Positions 57,301-64,000 of a stretch of DNA of 64,000 bases are shown in pieces; positions within the stretch are counted from its first letter, which is position 1; each line of letters begins with the position of its first letter. The position numbers and the translations under genes are program-made. The DNA lies in assembly GCA_036785705.1 (NCBI GenBank), contig JAWUZG010000016.1:4154001-4218000 (forward strand). The letters are read 5' to 3'. Source of the stretch: Acanthornis magna (Eukaryota > Chordata > Aves > Passeriformes > Acanthizidae). Below the pieces are notes generated by a model. The model saw only the letters and a list, made by a program, of their open reading frames with translations, was not told the origin of the DNA and did not search any database.

Positions 57301-59313
57301 TATCAGTGCTGCCTAAATAAACAAATAGTTGTTTAGTCTGTTTTGCAGGCATCCTTTCACTGTCTGTTCAGAGAATGTAGTGCCTGAGAACAAGGCTGGC
57401 TGAGAATAACATGCTCTATAAAGGAGTATGATTCCAAACATCCAGGCAGACACAGATAAATAACCACCCAGTTAAATGCATCCCTTGCTAGAAAGAGGTG
57501 AGGGCAGTAGACTCTGAAGAGCTATCTTAAGAGGAATTCCAAATCTGAAGGACTTAATTAAATCTTCCAATTTACGGGCTTTCTGACTAAAGGAAGTTTG
57601 ATGCTGACATCCAAAGCTGTAACCAGGGTGGTAGGTTGCTGGGACCTAAAGCATTTTGGAGAGAATCCAGTTCAGTGGTGGGTCATTCATTTCACTCCCC
57701 TTAAGGTGACATACTGTGCACCAGCCTGGTCTCTTAACACTGCTCTTGGATCAGCTGCAAGAACTGGGTAGACCCTTGAGAGAATTAAGATCCTTGTTTG
57801 ATAGCATGGCTGTGAATGTGTTTAGATTTCAGGAGGACAATTGTGGAGCTTTTCAGTTGTCTCTGCCTGGGATAGAAAAGGTTCCCTTTGTTCTTGTCTG
57901 GGAGCACCTGAAATCTTTAAATTTCTTGTTCTTTCTGTATGTCCAAGACAACTGACAAGTCCTGCCTGCTGCAAACCTGCTGTCAGTGTAGTCAAAGCCA
58001 TGCCATCAACTGGTGAGAGTGGCTACTGACCAGAAGGGTCCTGAATGTGAGAACTCCTCTTAAAACACAGTATTCCCCTTTGCCTCCAATAAATGCATTT
58101 TTAGCAGAATCTGGGAGGTTGGATCCAGAATTCTTCAAGTGTCATTACCCAGGGGTTAAAACGGAAGCATGTATGTGGCCCCTGAGGCAGGATGAGCAAA
58201 CTAACATTTCTGAGTTTAGGGGTTTTCCTTCTGAAGCAACAGCAAGGGCGTTGGTTTTTCAACTGACTTGTTCATGAAAAGAAAAAGTAATGAAAAAGGA
58301 GTAATAGGAAGATGAGGAAGAAGTAATAGGAAAGTTAGAAATTGTTTCAAAATACACCTTTGGCAAAATACATTTGGCTGCTCCTAACAGCACCATGTAA
58401 AGGGAGAAGATTATGCACTTTTAAAAGTTGGAAATCTTGATTATGCTCTACCACTCCGCAGCACTCCTTTAACTTGCCTAACCCCGCCAGCACGCAGATT
58501 TTATGGCAGCCTTGCCTTTGAGAAGCAAAGAGGCTTTGCATCTATTCCTACCCTCGCTCCAGGATGAGAACAGATTGCCTCCAAAGCTGTGCCAAGCTCG
58601 GAGGGACGCTGCTCCACATCCTGCAGGAGAGGGCTGATGCTGTGTAGGGCTTGGAGAAAATCACGTGCCTGCCGGGAACCCGCGCCTGGCGAAGCTGCAG
58701 CGAGACCATTAGCGCAGTTATGTAAACAGACCATGTCTGCCACTCATTACAGAGCAACGGGGAAAAGAAAGGACATTCCTGCTTCAGCTGCTGCCAAGGG
58801 GATATAATTGTAGAGTGCTTTGTGAAAATTACTGCTGGGAAGGGGAAGTTGCAGCCTGAAGCACAAGTATGTAAGTCACTCGGTGAATGCGGTGCAGGCA
58901 TTGCATGTAAAGAGCACACACTGGAGAGTGTTAAATCTCACACAAACTCCCCCCAGCTCTTCCTTTGGTTGTGAGGATAATTTTCTGCGCCAGTAGAAAA
59001 CAAAATGACGTGATTTACCAAAACCCCTGATCAGACAAGCAACTTGTTAAAACATAAAAATTCACAAATGTTTCAAGGGCCTAAGCAGCAGCTACAGTCT
59101 AAATACTTTAATGAGATAAAAGGGAGGTTGTATATGAATCCAAGGCTCTCAGATGAGTTTGTAATCCTATAAGAATAAAACAAAGCCATCAATCATCAGC
59201 TTTGTGCTAAAATGTCCGTGCTTCTTAGGCTGTCCATCAATTCAACAGTTGTTTGTGGATATTGTCTTACAAAAAAAAATAAATAAAGTACACTTTGGGC
59301 AGAGTGGGACAAG
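54301..59313. other. WARS1-SLC25A47 tail-to-tail intergenic region
   Basis: The two genes converge here. No coding gene was recognised. The region includes the SLC25A47 3' UTR at its right end; a minus-strand ATTAAA at 59107-59112 is a possible signal. A GC-richer stretch around 58440-58900 stands out, and a weak CR1-like scrap is possible around 56125-56165. Open frames such as 58548-58919 (minus) and 58047-58277 (plus) show no family signature. Confidence 0.6.
59107..59112 (-). terminator. SLC25A47: possible SLC25A47 polyadenylation signal ATTAAA
   Basis: Minus-strand ATTAAA about 200 bases after the SLC25A47 stop. No minus-strand AATAAA was seen between the stop and this point. Weak evidence; variant hexamers are frequent in AT-rich DNA. 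Confidence 0.3.
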
Positions 59314-59600
59314 CTATTTTTTGTTTATATAATGATCTGTAAATCTCAGTACACCTTCATATGTTACAAACACTACCATGTTCACGGGAAAGGCACGAAT
59401 GCAGTTCAGACCCAGTCCTTTGAAAAGCACTTTTACACCCTCCTTTCTCACACTTTCCCTCACACAGTGCATCAGGCCTTTGTACTTGTGCTGGTCCAAT
59501 TCATCTGTTTGCATGCGTGATTTGATGACATCCATGGGAGTAGCCATTCCCCAGGCCAGGACTCCAGCAAAGCCACCAGAAAGCAGCACAACGAGAAAAC
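59314..59600 (-). CDS. SLC25A47: SLC25A47 last coding exon
   Basis: Acceptor CTCTCCTGCAG, then FLVVLLSGGFAGVLAWGMAT, PMDVIKSRMQTDELDQHKYK and the C-terminus ending RFTDHYINKK plus stop. Contains carrier repeat 3 (transmembrane helices 5 and 6). Confidence 0.94.
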
Positions 59601-62541
59601 CTGCAGGAGAGAGTGAAGGGAAGCGCAGTTCACTTGCATCTCATTCAGCTACAAGCATCTCAGATTTGTCAACAAGCTTTGGTAACTTTCATGTTTTTCA
59701 TGAAAGTTATTTTGTCCAGCTCTTGCAGTTGTGTGTTTCCAGTGATCTCACAGAATACTCAATTTTGCACACGTGATGCTTTTACCACCGCACAATGTGG
59801 TACAGCCTGAGAGCACTCACACCCTCTTCAGATGGATCTGTTTATTTTATAATTCTCAAGGAGATGCTCTTTGCTGAATGTTAACCTATTCAGTCTTTTC
59901 CCAAAGTGGAGAGTGCTTTTTGGAGCCAACTCACAACTAAGAACCTGAAGGGCCTTTACCTTCTCCACTGGAACTTTTTATTCAAGCTCTTGACTGACCC
60001 TTATCTGAGCTCCATGATGGCTCCCAGGAGCTTTGTCCATGTTTAATTTCTAGATATCCTGTTTCTGCCTTAACAGGATTTCATATCCACATTGGAGGCA
60101 CCAGAGTGTGTGATAAAAACCCCTGCTGCAGGAAGAGGAGGAGGAGCTGCTCACGGACAAGGCTGTGCCAGTGAAGACCTCACACACAGGCTGCTGGCAC
60201 ACACAGAGCAGCCCCTCATGGGGATCTGGGTGAGGTTTTATAGGTGCTGGGTGATGTTTGCCCAGGGCCTGGTTTCCCTCTTAGTGTGGGACTAAACAAG
60301 CCATTTTTGCAGGTGATGCCAGATGCTTTCCAGTACCTACCTGGTTTATTTCTCCCAGCTGGTGTGAGCCAGTCGCACAGAGCAGAATAGGAAAGGAAAT
60401 AAATTGCAGAAGCAGAGCAATCCCTGCAGAATAATGCAGAACAGCCCTTGTAGAGACCCCCAAAACCTTCCTCCTTGATGATAACCTTCAGACAGTGCAG
60501 AGACCCTCGGTACTTTGGTTTGGAAACAGGCTGATGTGTGATGGAAGGGTGAGGGTCCCTCTGAGTCTGCATCCGAACTTTAGCCACTTCGCTAGGGTTT
60601 GTCAGCACAACCTGAAACACCAGAAAATGGTATTTTAACCCTCACACTGAACCAGTGTTTTGACCTCCCTCCTGTAAATTCTTGTCTCCCAGCTTTTCAG
60701 GCAGGAATATTGCCTGCGAGTTCCAGCAAGTTCCAGCCTCCTCCCCTGTGCCTGTGCTGTTCCACCCAGCAGCAGCAGGACACGTGTGTGAGCTGCACTG
60801 GGCAGAGAGGAAGGCAAGGCAGAGATCAGCACAGGATATTAAATACCTGTAACTACTTGCTAAACCAGATGGCGTGGAAAGGGAATGTTCTCAGCTATAG
60901 GGAAGCACGCATCAGGGCTCTTATTTGTATCTGTATTTGAACCAAGACCATCAGGACTATAAAAAGCTCATGTTGAGTCACTGACTGCTAGGAAACACCT
61001 CGAAACCTGACCCTCTGGACTGCTCTGTAAGAGGATTGTGATCTGGCATACATTTCTGCCCAGCATTGCCATCGGTTTGATGGGGGGAGCTCCACAGCAT
61101 TCACAGCACCTCTGGACGCTCACCCTCATCTGCTTGTGGGAAACTGCTCCTGCATTCAGCCTCACCTCCCTGTCGCAGGATCCTGCTCCTTTGCCAGGCA
61201 GCATCACTTCTCAGTGGTACCCCACTGAGTTTTAAGTCCTGGCAAGGGAACACTGTGCTCTGCCCATTTCTGCAGCGATGCCGTGCCAGGCTTGTGCAGC
61301 CGCTGGGAAAGCACTGACCTGTGCTTTAACTCAGAGTTACACCTTTCTTACATAAACACACCGTCGTACACAGTTGGGGAGTTTGCTGCCTATGTTGTCT
61401 ATTCTTCCTTGTTCTGCATTTGCTGCCAAGGTCTGTGTCATTTTAATGGCATGTTCTTAAGTGTCCTGGCGCTCCAAACCAAATCCAGCACGAGCTGCCC
61501 AGCAGGACTCGGCCACGCCACGGAGCTGACCAGTGAAGGGGCAGTGTGGGCAGAGCATGACCTCCCCTGTGAAAACAAACCCACCAGACTTGTTGCAGGC
61601 TCCCCCGTGGCCTCCCGGATCGAAAAAAACATTCCCTGCTTTTCCAGCCGCCTGCGTTTGTGAACAAGATCTCTAGTTGTGCTTTCCCCGTGGGCTGTTT
61701 ACCTACCCGGACTGCGCCGGCAGCAGCTCCGGCCAAGGAAACATCCAGCTTGGACGGCTTCGCATCTGCAGCCCCGTATCGCAGCTTGCAGATGGTACAG
61801 AGGAAGTTTTTGTATGTGCCAAAGGAAACAGAAGAAACCACTGATACAGCAAGGACTGATGCAGTCACACCTTTGTAAAACCCCCGGACCTCGTGGGAAA
61901 CAGAGAGAAAGGTGACTTTTAAGGGTGAATGGCATGGGAAAGCATCTGCTCAAAAGCACTGGCTGTACATTGTACAAGTCAAAACTTAGTCCTGCCTTAC
62001 AGCTCAACAAAGCTAAATTTCACCCTGACCCTCTCCCAACAAATGCTTGTATGCAGCTGGTTCCCATCCTCCCCAAACTGACAGAGCAGCTCTGCTTCCC
62101 TGAAATGAGGCATCTGCAATGGGTATCAGCAATTCTGATGAGAGGTACCTACTTTTTCTGTCCTGTATGTTTCCTGAACACAGTGCCAAAATCCTTTGTA
62201 GTGGCTCTCAGTCTGAATTCTCACCTAGGAATACAGGGACAACTTTAAAATGTAGATATCAGGCTAAAAAAAAAATAAATCAACAAATGCCATAGCAGCA
62301 AACCAGATAATTATCCTTAAAATAACATCACCAAACAATTCAATTTTCTCAGGAGACAACATAACGAAATACAGTGAAATATGTAGATGTAATGCAGATA
62401 AAGCATTGTTATGTGAGTAGTTTTCTGAAAAGGAGGGGGAAAACAAAAGGGCCTCTGTTTTTGTCCTCTGGTCAAGAAATAAAGCTCCAACAGGTACCTT
62501 TACTGTGTCCAGTGGATAACCCACAGCTGCACTTAGACCAC
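59314..62541 (-). CDS. SLC25A47: SLC25A47 mitochondrial carrier, five coding exons (first exon missing)
   Basis: Inner-mitochondrial-membrane carrier of the SLC25 family, liver-enriched in mammals (also called HDMCP). Exons in transcript order are 62541-62498, 62224-62153, 61889-61707, 60611-60341 and 59600-59314. They join in frame into 857 nt, about 284 residues plus stop (human protein 308). All three carrier repeats show the signature P-x-[DE]-x-x-[KR]: PLDTVKV, PSEVAKV and PMDVIKS. Each is followed by its matrix-helix EG/YKG-type segment (VRGFYKG, EEGFGGLYKG, KEGVKVLFKG). The C-terminal NCIRAFPVNMVVFVTYEGVL matches the human SLC25A47 end closely. The missing piece is the start codon and the beginning of transmembrane helix 1, about 8-12 residues in the human protein. 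The transported substrate cannot be read from sequence. Confidence 0.93.
59601..60340 (-). other. SLC25A47: SLC25A47 last intron
   Basis: 740-base intron without recognisable features. Donor GTAGGT at 60340. Confidence 0.7.
60341..60611 (-). CDS. SLC25A47: SLC25A47 coding exon, carrier repeat 2
   Basis: Acceptor GGTGTTTCAG, then VVLTNPSEVAKVRMQTQRDP, a variable loop shorter than the human one, KPKYRGSLHCLKVIIKEEGF and YFLSYSALCDWLTPAG. Ends NKP plus the first base of Gly. Confidence 0.95.
60612..61706 (-). other. SLC25A47: SLC25A47 intron
   Basis: 1.1-kb moderately GC-rich intron. Open frames running into it (for example to 61443) are read-through of the coding exon past the donor and are not real. 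Confidence 0.7.
61707..61889 (-). CDS. SLC25A47: SLC25A47 coding exon, end of repeat 1 and start of repeat 2
   Basis: Acceptor TTTCCCACGAG, then VRGFYKGVTASVLAVSVVSS, VSFGTYKNFLCTICKLRYGA and LAGAAAGAVR. 61 codons, phase 0 at both ends. Corresponds to human GFYRGLSLP...SSVSFGTY. Confidence 0.94.
61890..62152 (-). other. SLC25A47: SLC25A47 intron
   Basis: 263-base intron with GT donor immediately after the AAA codon at 62153. Confidence 0.75.
62153..62224 (-). CDS. SLC25A47: SLC25A47 coding exon, matrix loop of repeat 1
   Basis: A 72-base, 24-codon exon after TATTCCTAG: VRIQTESHYKGFWHCVQETY ending RTEK. It corresponds to human RIQTEPKYTGIWHCVRDTYHRE. It joins the flanking exons in phase 0, giving DTVK-VRIQTE and RTEK-VRGFYKG. 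Too short to appear as a standalone long open frame. Confidence 0.92.
62225..62497 (-). other. SLC25A47: SLC25A47 intron
   Basis: 273-base AT-rich intron; nothing else seen. Confidence 0.75.
62498..62541 (-). CDS. SLC25A47: SLC25A47 coding exon, transmembrane helix 1 end with PLDTVK
   Basis: A 44-base exon after CTGTTTCAG: two bases completing a Gly codon, then GLSAAVGYPLDTVK. Contains the first carrier signature. Donor GTACCT at 62497. The incoming phase requires the preceding exon to end in the first base of a codon, most likely G. Confidence 0.9.
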
Positions 62542-64000
62542 CTGAAACAGAGAATGTGTTGGAGATGGTTAACAGCACATGTCACAACAGACCGTTTCAC
62601 CCATCACGGAAGGGCACTGGAGAATAGCAGAAAATAGCTCCAGAGCTCAGCCATGCTCGGCACCAGACTTCTTGAGCTCCAGTAATGACACTTGAGCCAA
62701 GAATGACAGAGAAAAAATGCAGATTTCTCTGTGTGACCAAGGCTCACTCAGAGGAGGAAACAGAGTATGGGAAACTTCTCAGGGAGGAACAAGGCGATGG
62801 AGCAGATGAGATAAGGAGAAACACTGAGGGCACTGCTCCACGAAGGCTGAAGGGAGGACACTGGGCTCTATCTCACTGGGCTCTGGCTCACCCCTCTCAT
62901 CTTAGGCATTAAAGTATCTTTGCGCTATGGCCAAGAACCCTCATGCAAAGCATCCCCACTCACTCAAGAGAGTCTGGAGCAATTTTGGTTTTCTATGTTT
63001 GACTTGGAAATGTTAAGGAACAAAAGCAGCAGTCACAAGGATATCTATAAAAGAAGGGTGGTCCTCACACATTACAGGTTCTCAGCAATGTCTTGACAAC
63101 AGGAGAGGTCCTCCTGCTGCCTCCAGGGACTGACAGATCCTGGCTGAAGCCTGCAAAGCACACCTGGGTGAGGAGTTCATGGGGCATTTGGGACCACAGG
63201 ACTATGCAGGACTAAGCCTCTGGAGAGCATTTCTTATGTACACCAAGCACTGCTGCGAAATCAGAGCAAGGAGCAAAAGCATGGGTGTTTTGGGATCCTG
63301 CCAGGCTGCTGTGGAGCCGCAGCTCAGTGGAGAGACCCTGCTCAGGGCTCAGGGAATTCGGGGGCAGGGAGGGATTAGCGCTGGGTGTGTGCAAAGGCAG
63401 TAGCTCCAGAGCCAGCCCAGCACGGCCAGCTGACCATGCCACCGCCGGAGTGGTGACAGCATGTCCAGCCCCCGGGGCCCTGTCAATCCTCTACTGACAC
63501 CCACGCTCGCTCCAGGAGCCTTAAAATAGCCGCTGGAGTTGGATATGTATTAATCCTCTGAGACAAAGCTACTGCCTCAATGGCTAGCAAGGAGGGCTGA
63601 AGAGCTGCAGCAAGGATTTCTCTTGGCTGCAATAACAAATAGATCTGCCCCGTGTCTGCCCTCACCTCGCTGCATTTCTCAGCTCCGAGCTAAGTGCTGG
63701 CAGGTAACAAAGGTGCCAACCAGCAAACTTCCTCCCAGCACATCACCTGCCAAGTCACCAGACAGGAGATCAGGCTGGGGGCTGATGGAGCTGTATCCAT
63801 GTTTAATCCATATTTAAACACAGATTGAGTTCATACAAGTGCTGGATGAGCCCTTCAGGGAGCCAGGCAGTCAGAAATACAGGGCACATCTGGTGGCTCA
63901 CCTGTTGAAAACTGCCTCTCACTGAGTCCTTCTTTAAAAAAAGAAAGATTAAAACCCAAGCTCTTTAAATATGTGTTAGTTGCTGTGGGCATGTTCACCT
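62542..64000 (-). other. SLC25A47: SLC25A47 first intron or upstream region
   Basis: The first coding exon of SLC25A47 should lie here or beyond the window. No sequence encoding the expected MDFVAGAIG-like helix start was found. Two minus-strand ATG-to-donor segments have the right exit phase (63902-63992 and about 63665-63674), but neither encodes a normal carrier N-terminus. The sequence is moderately GC-rich with no recognisable repeat. Confidence 0.5.

Noticed and set aside
61443..61706. Continuation of the SLC25A47 frame into the intron
   Set aside because: A GTAGGT donor follows codon R at 61707, and the next real exon continues the carrier signature in frame.
63665..63674. Minus-strand ATGCAGCGAG before GTGAGG as SLC25A47 exon 1
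   Set aside because: The phase fits, but it would give only M-Q-R before the carrier helix, too short for a normal transmembrane helix 1.

Overview
This window is vertebrate nuclear DNA, most likely from a bird. The genes have short exons with GT/AG boundaries separated by long AT-rich introns. The interspersed repeats are CR1 LINE pieces of the avian/reptilian type plus one solo retroviral LTR. The order WDR25 - WARS1 - SLC25A47 matches the conserved block on human 14q32.2 (SLC25A29 - SLC25A47 - WARS1 - WDR25). No bacterial-type operons, CRISPR arrays, tRNAs or rRNAs were seen.

Layout. (1) 1-28807 is the AT-rich, repeat-poor intron of WDR25, which runs on the minus strand. No further WDR25 exon was recognised in it. 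(2) 28808-29571 is WDR25 exon 2: the start codon, the first 235 residues and the first WD repeat. (3) 29572-32740 is WDR25 intron 1, with a 5'-truncated CR1 (32050-32465) next to a GC-rich block. (4) 32450-33240 is a CpG island. It acts as a probable head-to-head promoter for WDR25 (minus; first exon ends at the donor at 32741) and WARS1 (plus). (5) 36378-54300 holds WARS1, cytoplasmic tryptophanyl-tRNA synthetase. All ten coding exons were assembled in frame (1422 nt, 473 residues plus stop), followed by a 3' UTR with a canonical AATAAA. Its introns carry a solo LTR (37430-37826) and two minus-strand CR1 fragments. (6) 54301-59313 is the WARS1/SLC25A47 tail-to-tail intergenic region. (7) 59314-62541 is SLC25A47 (minus), a liver-type mitochondrial carrier. 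Five coding exons are assembled in frame; the first coding exon is not securely found. (8) 62542-64000 is upstream SLC25A47 sequence or its first intron.

The genes are not an operon. WDR25 and WARS1 probably share a promoter. WARS1 charges tRNA-Trp in the cytosol, WDR25 is a poorly characterised WD-repeat protein, and SLC25A47 is an inner-mitochondrial-membrane carrier. The most interesting coding observation is in WARS1: the internal methionine that starts human mini-TrpRS is a leucine codon here, and no in-frame AUG exists between codon 1 and codon 146. No clearly new biological system was found. The other points worth checking are the solo LTR in WARS1 intron 2, GGAA-type repeats and a CR1 insertion at the shared promoter, a perfect 17-bp hairpin in the WDR25 intron, and a possible 23-nt 5' UTR microexon.
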